In this document: positions 13,191 through 20,989 of the stretch, piece after piece
How positions within the stretch are numbered: position 1 is the stretch's first letter
Layout of the letters: each line of letters begins with the position of its first letter
NCBI GenBank assembly: GCA_002503885.1
Contig: DASQ01000014.1
Span: forward strand, 1-22,639
Direction: 5' to 3'
Source: Methanoculleus marisnigri
GTDB lineage: Archaea > Halobacteriota > Methanomicrobia > Methanomicrobiales > Methanoculleaceae
Length of the DNA: 22,639 nucleotides
Made by a program: the position numbers and the translations under genes
The notes under the pieces: generated by a model
What the model was told of the DNA's origin: nothing
Database searches by the model: none
Seen by the model: only the letters and a program-made list of their open reading frames with translations

Positions 13191-13883
13191 ATGCACATCA
13201 TGGAAGGATTCTTACCAAGCCCCTGGTGGCAGATCTGGTTTCTCGTCTCCCTGCCCTTCATCATCATCGGACTGTATCAACTCAACAGACTTGTACAGGA
13301 AAAACGGGAAGTCCTGCCGCTCCTTGCGGTCGCAGGCGCCTTCGTCTTCGTCCTCTCGTCGCTCAAACTCCCTTCGTTCAACGGAAGCTGCTCCCACCCC
13401 ACGGGGACGGGGCTTGGCGGCGTCCTCTTCGGCCCCTGCATCGCCGCCGTCCTCGGGCTGATCGTCCTCGTCTTCCAGGCGGTCTTCCTCGCGCACGGTG
13501 GGATCACCACCCTCGGGGCGAACGTCTTCTCGATGGGGATCGCGGGGCCGGCCGTTGCCTACTTCATCTATAAGGCCGGGACCCGGGCGGGCGCAAACAC
13601 CTACGCAACGGTCTTTTGTGCCGCAGCCCTCGCCGACCTCGTCACCTACGTCGTCACCTCGGTCCAGCTCGCCCTCGCCTTTCCGGGAACCGCCGGGTTC
13701 CTCGGGGCATTCACGGCCTTCGCCGCGATCTTCGCCGTCACCCAGGTCCCGCTCGCCATCGTCGAGGGTGCGGTCATCATGCTGGTCTTCAAGTACATCG
13801 TCCAGCTCAAACCCGAGATCCTCACCCGCTTAAACCTCCTCTCCGAGAGCACGATTCGGAAACTCCAGGAGGCCACCGCATGA
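13191..13883 (+). CDS. cbiM: Cobalt ECF transporter substrate-specific component CbiM
   Basis: This 230-residue membrane protein is the Co2+-binding S-component of the group-I ECF transporter. The N-terminus is the diagnostic MHIMEGFLP: the amino group, His2 and Met4 region form the metal site after the initiator Met is processed. Downstream are FNGSCSHPTGTGLGG (~64-78), FGPCIAAVLG and ITTLGANVFSMGIAGP (~105-120), all typical of CbiM, with about six or seven hydrophobic segments. Presence of a separate cbiN next to it points to cobalt rather than nickel. The start is fixed by the essential MHIM motif and by AGGTGA 6 nt upstream. It overlaps cbiN by 4 nt. Confidence 0.95.
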   Translation: MHIMEGFLPSPWWQIWFLVSLPFIIIGLYQLNRLVQEKREVLPLLAVAGAFVFVLSSLKLPSFNGSCSHPTGTGLGGVLFGPCIAAVLGLIVLVFQAVFLAHGGITTLGANVFSMGIAGPAVAYFIYKAGTRAGANTYATVFCAAALADLVTYVVTSVQLALAFPGTAGFLGAFTAFAAIFAVTQVPLAIVEGAVIMLVFKYIVQLKPEILTRLNLLSESTIRKLQEATA

Positions 13884-14170
13884 AATACGGCATGGAACTT
13901 GCGGTCGTCGCGCTCATCATTGTCTTTGCCGCCGTCTTCCTCATCCAGGACGCCGCGATCCGGGCCTCCGGGGAGGAAGCCTGGGGTGGGGCGGACGGTG
14001 AGGCCGCCGACCTCATCGAGGCCTCCGGCTACGAGCCCTGGGCCGAGCCCTTCTGGGCACCCCCGAGTGGTGAGATCGAGTCGCTCCTCTTTGCCCTGCA
14101 GGCTGCCATCGGCGCCGTGATCATCGGCTACGTCTTCGGCTACTGGCAGGGCAGCAGAAAAACCGCCTGA
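13880..14170 (+). CDS. cbiN: Cobalt transporter accessory component CbiN
   Basis: This 96-residue protein has two transmembrane helices: one at the N-terminus (~5-23, LAVVALIIVFAAVFLI) and one at the C-terminus (~72-90). Between them is a polar extracytoplasmic segment with EAWGGADGEAADLIE, the Gly-Ala/Asp-Gly-rich motif of CbiN, and YEPWAEPFWAPPSGEIESLLF. CbiN loops into CbiM to load the metal. The start ATG overlaps the cbiM stop as ATGA (13880-13883), so the two are translationally coupled in the expected 1:1 arrangement. Confidence 0.95.
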   Translation: MKYGMELAVVALIIVFAAVFLIQDAAIRASGEEAWGGADGEAADLIEASGYEPWAEPFWAPPSGEIESLLFALQAAIGAVIIGYVFGYWQGSRKTA

Positions 14171-14209
14171 TTTTTCAGGTAATCCTGCAAACCGGATAGG
14201 AAGACACGC

Positions 14210-14986
14210 ATGTACGAGGTGCTCGAAGACTTTGCCCAGACTAACGGCCTCCGGGAGACGAGCCCGGGCCTCAAACTCTTTATCGGGCTATCAAGCATCC
14301 TCCTCTGCGTCTCGTCGCCCGATCCTGCCGCCCCCCTGCTCGTCGCGGCCACGATGAGCGCTGCGGTCCTCATCCTCGCAAAGATCCCGGCACGGTTCTA
14401 CGCCCGGCTCCTCCTCGTCCCGGTCTCGTTTGCGATGATGAGCATCGCTGTGGTCCTCTTCGTCACCGGGAGCGGGCCGGTTCTCTTCGAGGTCCCCGGC
14501 CTCCCCCTCGCGGTCACGGCGGACGGTGCGAACCTCGCCCTCCTCCTCCTCGCCCGGGTCTTTGGGGGTATGTGCTCGCTCTACTTCATCGCGCTCACGA
14601 CACCGATGGCCGAGGTCTTCGATATCCTTCGGCGTCTCCGGGTGCCCGCCGTCTTCATCGATCTCGCCATGCTCACCTACCGGTTCATCTTCATCCTCAT
14701 CGAGGAGGCCGGCCAGATCTACCGCTCCCAGGTGATGCGCCTCGGCTACGGCCGGTTCCGGGAGTCGGTGCAGTCGTCCGGGATGCTTGCAGGAGCGCTC
14801 TTCCTCAGGACCTGGGAGAGCGGCGAAGCCCTGGTCCTCGCAATGGACGCACGCTGCTACGACGGCAAACTCGGCATCCCCGGAGAAACCCGGCCCACCT
14901 CCTTTATCGCGCTCGTATCGACCCTGCTTTACCTCGGGACCATCTTCTGCGTCTCGCTTTCCACCGGAGGTCCGGTATTCGCATGA
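14210..14986 (+). CDS. cbiQ: Cobalt ECF transporter transmembrane coupling component CbiQ
   Basis: This 258-residue T-component couples ATP hydrolysis by CbiO to substrate release from CbiM. It shows about five or six hydrophobic segments and the conserved cytoplasmic coupling helices with Ala-Arg-Gly-like motifs: DLAMLTYRFIFILIEEAG near residue 153, RSQVMRLGYGRF around 175, and ALVLAMDARCYDG near 210-222, equivalent to the second Arg-containing motif. Length matches CbiQ (~220-260). It follows cbiN by 39 nt with a TAGGAAG SD-like motif about 8 nt before the ATG. Its stop overlaps the cbiO start as ATGA. Confidence 0.93.
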   Translation: MYEVLEDFAQTNGLRETSPGLKLFIGLSSILLCVSSPDPAAPLLVAATMSAAVLILAKIPARFYARLLLVPVSFAMMSIAVVLFVTGSGPVLFEVPGLPLAVTADGANLALLLLARVFGGMCSLYFIALTTPMAEVFDILRRLRVPAVFIDLAMLTYRFIFILIEEAGQIYRSQVMRLGYGRFRESVQSSGMLAGALFLRTWESGEALVLAMDARCYDGKLGIPGETRPTSFIALVSTLLYLGTIFCVSLSTGGPVFA

Positions 14987-16188
14987 CAGCACCGCTGCTT
15001 GAAACCGACAACGTCACCTACACCTACCCAAACGGCCCTGCCGCCCTCGCCGGGGTGAGCGTCCGGATAGCCGCCGGTTCGAAGACCGCCCTCGTCGGCC
15101 CGAACGGCGCCGGGAAGTCGACGCTCCTGTTGATGCTCAACGGCATGCTCCGGCCCGCCTCGGGCGAGGTCCGCTTTGACGGCCGGCCGCTCGCCTACGA
15201 CAACCGGAGTCTCCGGGACCTCCGCCGCCGGGTCGGGTTCGTCTTCCAGAACCCCGACGTCCAGATCATCGCCCCGACTGTCGAGCAGGACGTGGCCTTC
15301 GGGCCGGTGAACCTCGGCCTCTCTCCCGATGCCGTCCGGCGGGCGGTCCGGGACGCGCTCGGCTACGTCGGGCTCCGGGGCTACGAGAAGCGGCCGCCTC
15401 ACCACCTCTCCGGCGGTGAGAAGAAACGGGTCGCTATTGCCGGCATCCTCGCGATGGAGCCGGCGGTCCTCGTCTTCGATGAACCAACGAACACCCTCGA
15501 TCCCGCAAGCTCGGAGGAGGTGATGGAACTCCTCGACGAGCTCGCCTCCGGCGGCAGGACGGTGCTCATATCCACCCACGACGTCGAACTCGCCTACCGC
15601 TGGGCCGACTCCGTCATCCTCATGGAACGGGGGGGCGTCCTCGCCCGGGGGCCGCCGGAAGAGGTCTTCTCGGACCACGGCCTCCTCGCCGCCGCCCGCC
15701 TCAAACCGCCCGCCCTCCTCGACCTCTACAACGAGCTTGGTCTCCGGGGCGTCATCGACCGCGGCGTCCCCCCAAAAAGCGTGCTCGAGTTCACCGACCG
15801 GATCGAGCGGGAGATGCACGGCCACGCCCCGGCCCGGGACGAGCCCGGGAAGATCTACCTCTGCAACGCCGACCGGACCGGCGGCGAAGAGCTGCGGGTG
15901 CTCGTTGAGCAGGGGGTGGTCGAGCACGTCGGGGCGATGGGCACCCGCGCCAAGGAGTTCGCCAACAGGGAGCGGATCCTCCTCGACTACACCTACGGCG
16001 TCATCGACAAGTGCATCTTAAAAGCCCTCATCGGGGAGAACTCGCTCATCATCACCACAGGGGGCATGATCGAGCACGTCCACCGCCGTATCGGGGAGTA
16101 CAGCGCCGAGAGCGGGCGGGCGCTCGCGGCAACCCCGGTGCGGGGGCCGGGGAGCCCCGGACCCGGCCGGGAGAGCGTCCCGGATTGA
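14983..16188 (+). CDS. cbiO: Cobalt ECF transporter ATPase CbiO with long C-terminal extension
   Basis: This 401-residue protein has an ABC ATPase domain that energises cobalt uptake: Walker A GPNGAGKST (39-47), Q-loop FVFQNPDVQ (~87-95), signature LSGGEKKR (142-149), Walker B VLVFDEPTNTLD (~162-173) and H-loop STHD. Typical CbiO proteins end near 270-290 residues. Here about 130 more follow: a linker (KSVLEFTDRIEREMHG), then a globular-looking piece with HVGAMGTRAKEFANRE, DYTYGVIDKCILKALIGE and SLIITTGGMIEHVHRRI, then a Pro/Gly-rich tail. I cannot assign that extension; it may sense metal or tetrapyrrole status. The ATG at 14983 overlaps the cbiQ stop. Much longer readings of the frame upstream are a shadow of cbiQ. 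Confidence 0.93.
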   Translation: MTAPLLETDNVTYTYPNGPAALAGVSVRIAAGSKTALVGPNGAGKSTLLLMLNGMLRPASGEVRFDGRPLAYDNRSLRDLRRRVGFVFQNPDVQIIAPTVEQDVAFGPVNLGLSPDAVRRAVRDALGYVGLRGYEKRPPHHLSGGEKKRVAIAGILAMEPAVLVFDEPTNTLDPASSEEVMELLDELASGGRTVLISTHDVELAYRWADSVILMERGGVLARGPPEEVFSDHGLLAAARLKPPALLDLYNELGLRGVIDRGVPPKSVLEFTDRIEREMHGHAPARDEPGKIYLCNADRTGGEELRVLVEQGVVEHVGAMGTRAKEFANRERILLDYTYGVIDKCILKALIGENSLIITTGGMIEHVHRRIGEYSAESGRALAATPVRGPGSPGPGRESVPD

Positions 16189-16229
16189 TGGAAACGCACC
16201 AGCCCCCCGACAGGCACCTGGTCCTTCCA

Positions 16230-16240
16230 TAACTTTTTTT
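16230..16240 (+). terminator. T-run terminator after the cbi operon
   Basis: A run of eight T sits about 45 nt after the cbiO stop within otherwise G+C-rich sequence and before the pyruvate kinase promoter. Archaeal intrinsic termination needs little more than such a run. Confidence 0.45.
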
Positions 16241-16285
16241 CCCGGGCCGCCCGAGACCTCCCCGGGCGAAGATTAATCCGGTGCC

Positions 16286-16302
16286 GGTACCCGAAGGGTA
16301 CC
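16286..16302 (+). promoter_or_regulatory. Perfect 7-bp hairpin just before the pyruvate kinase start
   Basis: GGTACCC (16286-16292), loop GAA and GGGTACC (16296-16302) end one base before ATG 16304. A GATTAATC element at ~16271-16278 lies about 30 nt before that ATG and may be the TATA box. The hairpin would span the transcription start, so it could be an operator or, if transcribed, a 5'-end structure. Confidence 0.45.
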
Positions 16303-16303
16303 T

Positions 16304-17803
16304 ATGATGGTCGAAAAGGTGCTGCAGCGGATCTCGGAGCAGGTGAAACGGAAGCGGATGAGCCTGCCTGACCACAAAACAAAGATTGTCTGTACCATCG
16401 GGCCCGCATCCCGCTCCCGCGAGGTGCTCGCCCGGATGATCCTCGCAGGCATGAACGTCGCCCGGCTCAACCTCTCCCACGGATCGTTCGAGGAGCATCG
16501 GGAGAACATCAGAAATATCCGGGCCGCGGCCGAGGATGTCGGGCTTCCCGTCACGATCCTGATCGACCTCCCGGGACCAAAGATCCGGATCGGCGACCTC
16601 GCGAAAGAGCCCATGGAACTCCGCAAGGGCGAGACCGTCACCCTCACGACCGCCCCGGTGCCGGGTGACCCATCCCGGATCCCTGTCGACTTCGAGCAGT
16701 TCCCGCAACTGGTCGCGGAGGGGAGCATCATCTACCTCAGCGACGGGTTCCTCCAGCTCCGGGTCGACGAGGTCACGGGCCGGGACGTCCGGGCGACGGT
16801 GGTCATCGGCGGCCCCCTCCTCTCGCGCAAGGGGATGAGCCTTGTGGGCGGCGGGGGGATTCTCGCGGTCAGCGCCGTGACCGACCGGGACCTCGAGTGC
16901 ATTGAGTTCGGGCTTGCTGAGGGGCTTGACACCTTCAGCATATCCTTCATCGAGCGGGCGGAGGATATCCTGAAGGCCCGGGAGTATGCGGCCCGGTCCG
17001 GGAAGACCATCCGGGTGATAGCGAAGATCGAGCGGCAGGAGGCGCTTGCACACCTCGATGAGATCCTCCGGGAGACCGACGGGGTCATGATTGCCCGGGG
17101 CGACCTCGGGGTCCAGATCCCCATCGAGGAGGTTCCCTCGGCGCAGAAGCGGATCATCCAGAAGGCCAACATCCTCGGGCGGCCGGTGATCACCGCCACC
17201 CAGATGCTGATGTCGATGACCGATAACATCCGGCCCACCCGGGCGGAGGTGACCGACGTCGCGAACGCCATCCTCGACGGGACGGATGCCGTCATGCTCT
17301 CGGAGGAGACGTCCATCGGGAACTACCCTGTCGAGACGGTCGCGATGATGGCGAAGATCGCCCGCTCGACCGAGGGGACGCGCACAAGCGTCGGGGCAGG
17401 GTGCAGCCCGCTCGCCTACTTCCGGCAGGGAAAGGGGCGGGAGAATATCACCGTCAACGACGTCGTCTCGCTAAACGTCATCGAGGCGCTGGATGCACTT
17501 GGCATCCGGTTCGTGCTGACGCCCACCCGCTCCGGGAGCACCCCCCGGAATATCTCCCGGTTCAAACCCGAGGCCTGGATCCTCGCGTTCACCCGGAACC
17601 CGAGCACCCTCAAGTTTCTGGCGTTCTCCTACGGGGTCTGCCCGTTCCTGATCCGGAGCGAGGAGGAGTACTGGCACGGGGCGATCCTCGGCTCGATCAG
17701 GGACTCAGGGCTTATCGAGCCCGGCGAACGTGTGGTGCTCACCGAGGGGGTATCCCCCGGACACGAAGGGACCGACTCGCTCATCATCCTCACGGTCGAT
17801 TGA
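16304..17803 (+). CDS. pyk: Pyruvate kinase
   Basis: This cytoplasmic enzyme interconverts phosphoenolpyruvate + ADP and pyruvate + ATP. Motifs are complete: KTKIVCTIGPASRS, MNVARLNLSHGS, IDLPGPKIRIG, the signature IAKIERQEAL with the catalytic Lys, MIARGDLGVQIP, ITATQMLMSM and RPTRAEVTDVANA leading to MLSEETSIGNYP. A B-domain (~100-190) and C-terminal domain with FVLTPTRSGSTPRNISRF are present. From ATG 16304 the protein has 499 residues; from ATG 16358 (MSLPDHKTK) it has 481, nearer the family norm. AGGTGA lies 11 nt before 16358 and favours that start. GC3-rich codons and a TATA box 30 nt before 16304 favour the longer one. I list the longer form and consider the start unsettled. Confidence 0.93.
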   Translation: MMVEKVLQRISEQVKRKRMSLPDHKTKIVCTIGPASRSREVLARMILAGMNVARLNLSHGSFEEHRENIRNIRAAAEDVGLPVTILIDLPGPKIRIGDLAKEPMELRKGETVTLTTAPVPGDPSRIPVDFEQFPQLVAEGSIIYLSDGFLQLRVDEVTGRDVRATVVIGGPLLSRKGMSLVGGGGILAVSAVTDRDLECIEFGLAEGLDTFSISFIERAEDILKAREYAARSGKTIRVIAKIERQEALAHLDEILRETDGVMIARGDLGVQIPIEEVPSAQKRIIQKANILGRPVITATQMLMSMTDNIRPTRAEVTDVANAILDGTDAVMLSEETSIGNYPVETVAMMAKIARSTEGTRTSVGAGCSPLAYFRQGKGRENITVNDVVSLNVIEALDALGIRFVLTPTRSGSTPRNISRFKPEAWILAFTRNPSTLKFLAFSYGVCPFLIRSEEEYWHGAILGSIRDSGLIEPGERVVLTEGVSPGHEGTDSLIILTVD

Positions 17804-17862
17804 GGGGAGACAGCCTCGGGACGAAAAACCCTATCCCGGTGGAGGACGAACACTCCCCAATC

Positions 17863-18861
17863 ATGGGAGTGATCGTTCCGGGAGAACGGGATGCTTCGGG
17901 CCAGGACGGCGTGTTAAAGGAGAAGACCGCACGCCTCTCGGTCGCATCGAACACGTTTCTTGTCGTAACAAAACTGGCCGTCGGCGTTGCCATCGGATCG
18001 GTCGGTATCATATCCGAGGCGATCCACTCCGGCATCGACCTGATAGCCGCGGTCATCGCCTACTTCTCGGTCCGCCGCTCGGCCCAGCCCCCCGACGAGT
18101 GCCACACCTTCGGGCACGGGAAGTACGAGAGCATATCCGGCCTCCTCGAAGCGGTCCTTATCCTCGTGGCCGCCGTCCTGATCATCAACGAGGCGGTGAG
18201 AAACCTCCTCGGTGGAGAGGAGACGCTGAACGTCGAGGCGCTGGGATTCGGCATCGCCGTCATGCTGCTTTCGGCCGGGGTAAATTTCTACGTCTCTTCC
18301 CGGCTGATGACGGTGGCGAAGAAGACCGAGTCGATCGCGCTCGAGAGCGACGCCTGGCACCTGCGCACAGACGTCTACACCTCCGCAGGGGTCGTGGGCG
18401 GTCTCGTCCTGATCCGGCTCACCGGACTTACGATCCTCGACTCCTTCGTCGCGCTCGGGGTCGCCGTCATCATCCTGAAGGCGGCATTCGATCTCATCCG
18501 GCGCTCGTTCGAGGACCTCGTCGACCGGAGCCTCCCCCCCGAGGAGGAGGGCCGGATCCGGGAGATCATCGGTGAGCACTGCACGGCCGTCATCGGTTTC
18601 CACCGGCTCCGGACCCGCCGGTCGGGGCCGAACCGGTTCGTGGACCTCCACCTGGTCGTCCCGAAGACCGCGACCCTTGAGGAGGCTTATGGTATCGTGA
18701 AGCACGTGGAGACCGATGTCAAAGGGGAGTTCCCCCGCACGAGCGTCACCATCCGGGTGCAGCCCTGCACCGGCGAGGACTGTTCCGCCTGCGGGGTCTT
18801 CACCACCTGCCCGGAGTGCGACCACCTGACGCTCCACGATGGGTTAGAAGAGCGGCAATAA
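17863..18861 (+). CDS. Cation diffusion facilitator (CDF) family metal exporter with Cys-rich tail
   Basis: This 332-residue membrane exporter of Zn2+/Fe2+/Mn2+-type cations has six helices. Site A is seen in helix 2 as HSGID (His55, Asp59) and in helix 5 as DAWHLRTD (His166, Asp170). The loop HTFGHGKYE (~81-89) is the CDF motif with metal-site His residues. The cytoplasmic ferredoxin-like domain begins ~215. Unusually, the C-terminus ends with a five-Cys cluster (Cys302, 307, 310, 316, 319; pattern C-x4-C-x2-C-x5-C-x2-C), probably an extra metal-binding sensor. The ATG at 17863 begins MGVIVPGERD; a GTG at 17839 is possible. No SD precedes either. It follows pyk by 59 nt. Confidence 0.9.
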   Translation: MGVIVPGERDASGQDGVLKEKTARLSVASNTFLVVTKLAVGVAIGSVGIISEAIHSGIDLIAAVIAYFSVRRSAQPPDECHTFGHGKYESISGLLEAVLILVAAVLIINEAVRNLLGGEETLNVEALGFGIAVMLLSAGVNFYVSSRLMTVAKKTESIALESDAWHLRTDVYTSAGVVGGLVLIRLTGLTILDSFVALGVAVIILKAAFDLIRRSFEDLVDRSLPPEEEGRIREIIGEHCTAVIGFHRLRTRRSGPNRFVDLHLVVPKTATLEEAYGIVKHVETDVKGEFPRTSVTIRVQPCTGEDCSACGVFTTCPECDHLTLHDGLEERQ

Positions 18862-18866
18862 GAGGT

Positions 18867-18884
18867 TGGGGGTTCCTACCCCCA
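18867..18884. terminator. Hairpin between convergent CDF and coiled-coil genes
   Basis: TGGGGGT (18867-18873) pairs with ACCCCCA (18878-18884) across a TCCT loop. It lies in the 14-nt gap and covers the stop codon of the minus-strand gene, so it could serve as a terminator for both converging genes. Confidence 0.5.
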
Positions 18885-19484
18885 GGAAAAGAGGCCCCGG
18901 GCCCGCATCTCCTCTTCTGCGAGTGCCGAGAGCCGGTCCTGCTCCTGCTCTATCGTCCTGACCTGCTCCCGGAGCATCGTCTTGGTCTCTGCATCGCAGG
19001 TGCAGTTCTCGATCGATTGCCGGAGTTCTGTGACCCGTTCCCGGTTCCGCTGCGCCTCGCCCTCGATCAATCGGGCGGCTTCAGCGTCGCCCCCGAAGAG
19101 GAACCGCATGAAACCATGCCGCGTCCGGATCTGCTCCTCGGCCGCGAGCGTCTTCTCGACCGAGTTGTTAACCTCCCGGGCGATGGCAGAGACGTTCTGC
19201 CCGATGCCGCCGGTCCGGTTTTCAGCGGCGAGCAGGGCATGGACGGCGAGCCGGACCCGGTTTCGGTCGGATGTGAACTCTTTCCCCCCGGGGGTCGTAT
19301 TCTCCGCGACCCACTGCTGCACCCGGTCCCCGGAGGTCTCGTTCTCCTCTATCCTCACCAGCTGACGGTCTCCGGCAGCCGGATTCCCCTCTCCATTCCC
19401 CGTCTGCTCTCCCCCGGAAGCGGCGGCCGCGAACCCCGGGAGGACGAGGAGGACGATCATGACTGCTGCAATGATGCGTTTCAT
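18876..19484 (-). CDS. Exported helical coiled-coil protein, function unknown
   Basis: This 202-residue protein starts with a clear signal peptide (MKRIIAAVMIVLLVLPGFAA, cleavage probably after AAA near residue 22). A short disordered Gly/Glu/Asn segment follows, then a long charged helical region (~70-195) rich in Glu, Arg, Gln and Ala with heptad-like spacing (EQIRTRHGFMRFLFGGD, EGEAQRNRERVTELRQ, EQVRTIEQEQDRLSALAE). One CTC pair near residue 160 may form a disulphide. It resembles secreted helical proteins seen in Methanomicrobiales, but I do not recognise a named family. GAGGTGA ends about 8 nt before the ATG and sets the start. Its upstream region is only about 50 nt from the IS element. 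Confidence 0.8.
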   Translation of the reverse strand: MKRIIAAVMIVLLVLPGFAAAASGGEQTGNGEGNPAAGDRQLVRIEENETSGDRVQQWVAENTTPGGKEFTSDRNRVRLAVHALLAAENRTGGIGQNVSAIAREVNNSVEKTLAAEEQIRTRHGFMRFLFGGDAEAARLIEGEAQRNRERVTELRQSIENCTCDAETKTMLREQVRTIEQEQDRLSALAEEEMRARGLFSWG

Positions 19485-19534
19485 CGTTCTTCACCTCTGT
19501 GACCCAACTTTGCCAGTTGACAACACATAAGAGT

Positions 19535-19583
19535 GTTCTTAGTGATGTTTGAATTGAACTAAAATGCAAACAAAACTAAGAAC
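19535..19583. repeat. Inverted repeat at the left edge of the IS element
   Basis: GTTCTTAGT (19535-19543) and its exact reverse complement ACTAAGAAC (19575-19583) enclose a 31-nt A/T-rich spacer that also has TTTG/CAAA. The right arm ends just before the transposase ATG. It could be a transposase-binding site or subterminal repeat; the true IS end cannot be set because the right end is outside the window. Confidence 0.45.
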
Positions 19584-20883
19584 CAATGAACTTGAGCCGA
19601 ACGAAAATATATCCTTTCCTATCCGGCACCATTTTCCTCGTTGACCGGCTGTATGACATCCTGAACTTTTGCGATGTTTTCGGGAAACACAAGACGCGGG
19701 GCATCGATATCAACAAGCTACTTCACGCCCTCATCAGCTACAAACTGACGGATAACTTCAGCATCAAGCGATGCCACGACTGGATCAGCCGGCCGGAAGT
19801 TCTTGCCGAGTTCAATCTTCCGTCCTTCAGCGAACGAACCCTCTACCGTGTCCTTGAAACCCTCGGTGCCAACCGGGAAGCGATCATCTCCGACATCCAG
19901 GATGTCCTATTTGAGAGGTATGACTTTGAGCATACCGACATCAACATGGACTGGACCAGCATAGTGCTCCATGGCACTGAAGCCAAGCTTGGACGGTATG
20001 GCTACAGCCGGGATCACCGGCCGGATAAAAAACAGATCATCGTTGGTGTCACAGAACTTGCCGACCCGATCAATGTCCCGATTGGGATGACAATCGAGCC
20101 CGGCAATCTCAATGACCAGACGCACTTCAAGAAGACCTATCGTCAGTCACGCGACCGGCTCAGAGAGGGTTCTCTGGTAATATTTGACAAAGGAGCGAAC
20201 AGTGTCGCCAATACCCAGATGATCCGGGCAGATCATCTGCAGTACATCACCGGAAAGAAACTCAACAAGAGCGATGACACGATCATCGCTGCATTTGAAA
20301 CCTATCATCCTCAGGTTATTGATGCGGAATCCGGGATTCGCGGGATTACCATTGAGAAGCCGAACAGTACCAATTATCTCTACTTCTCAGAAAAGTTGCA
20401 GAAAGAGCAGCTGGAATCCAGAGCCAGAAAAGTAGTTCGAGAGATAAAAGAAGCACAGGCCATTCAGAAAAGCATTGACAAGAAGAAGAGTCTTCCAAAG
20501 CGATTCCGGATAAACAATCTCCTGGTGGATGTGGACTACTCCATCCAGACAAAGCTCCTTGAACTCTCGGAAGAGGATGCCGTCAGGCTGCTTGAAGAGA
20601 AGTTCATCACCGGCAGAGAAGGATTCTTCTGCCTGAAATCAAGCAAGAAGTTGACACTTCCCGAAGCCCTGCTGACCTACCGCAAAAAGGACTCGAGTGA
20701 GAAGATATTCAACTCGCTGAAGAATGAGATCGAGATCAAGCCGTTGCGGGTATGGACGGATAACAGCATTTACGGTGCGTTAATCATCGGGTTCATTGCG
20801 CAGTTATTTGTCTCCCTGATCCGATTTGAGATCCCGGAACTGAAGCATACGTCAACGAAATTCATCAAACAGGCGCTATTGAA
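19535..20883 (+). mobile_element. IS4-superfamily (IS1634-like) insertion sequence, 3' part displaced by a group II intron
   Basis: The drop in G+C at about 19500, the inverted repeat and a DDE transposase gene mark an insertion sequence. It runs to 20883, where the antisense group II intron begins. The remaining 3' codons and the right terminal repeat must lie beyond the right window edge. The left boundary is approximate. Confidence 0.7.
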
Positions 20884-20989
20884 GTCGAATAGGGAAGGGG
20901 TGTTACCACCCCTCCCCCTTCCAGGAACCCACCTTGCGACTTTCACCGCAGTAGGCTCGCGCATTCCTTTACCCATTGCTGGGCGGTAA
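19586..20989 (+). CDS. IS4/IS1634-type DDE transposase, C-terminus replaced by intron sequence
   Basis: The open frame is 467 residues, but only about residues 1-432 are transposase. The end (…REGVLPPLPLP…LPIAGR) is translated from the antisense strand of the inserted group II intron. DDE residues are likely Asp in NMDWTSIVLHG (~119), Asp in LVIFDKGANS (~205) and Glu in YRKKDSSEKIFNSLK, which fits the IS4 Y-(2)-R/K-(3)-E-(6)-K signature exactly. DNSIYGALIIGFIAQLF follows, as usual in this group. A transposase of this type normally runs on for some tens of residues past this point. The gene is therefore interrupted and probably inactive; since the intron is antisense, splicing cannot repair its mRNA. 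A/T-richer codons than the neighbours indicate transfer. Confidence 0.85.
   Translation: MNLSRTKIYPFLSGTIFLVDRLYDILNFCDVFGKHKTRGIDINKLLHALISYKLTDNFSIKRCHDWISRPEVLAEFNLPSFSERTLYRVLETLGANREAIISDIQDVLFERYDFEHTDINMDWTSIVLHGTEAKLGRYGYSRDHRPDKKQIIVGVTELADPINVPIGMTIEPGNLNDQTHFKKTYRQSRDRLREGSLVIFDKGANSVANTQMIRADHLQYITGKKLNKSDDTIIAAFETYHPQVIDAESGIRGITIEKPNSTNYLYFSEKLQKEQLESRARKVVREIKEAQAIQKSIDKKKSLPKRFRINNLLVDVDYSIQTKLLELSEEDAVRLLEEKFITGREGFFCLKSSKKLTLPEALLTYRKKDSSEKIFNSLKNEIEIKPLRVWTDNSIYGALIIGFIAQLFVSLIRFEIPELKHTSTKFIKQALLKSNREGVLPPLPLPGTHLATFTAVGSRIPLPIAGR
20892..20918 (-). ncRNA. Group II intron copy 1, domain VI hairpin
   Basis: On the minus strand GGGAGGGGTG and CACCCCTTCCC pair around a short GTAA loop, directly after domain V. 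The unpaired A at 20890, just outside, is the branch-point candidate, 7 nt from the 3' end. Confidence 0.65.
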
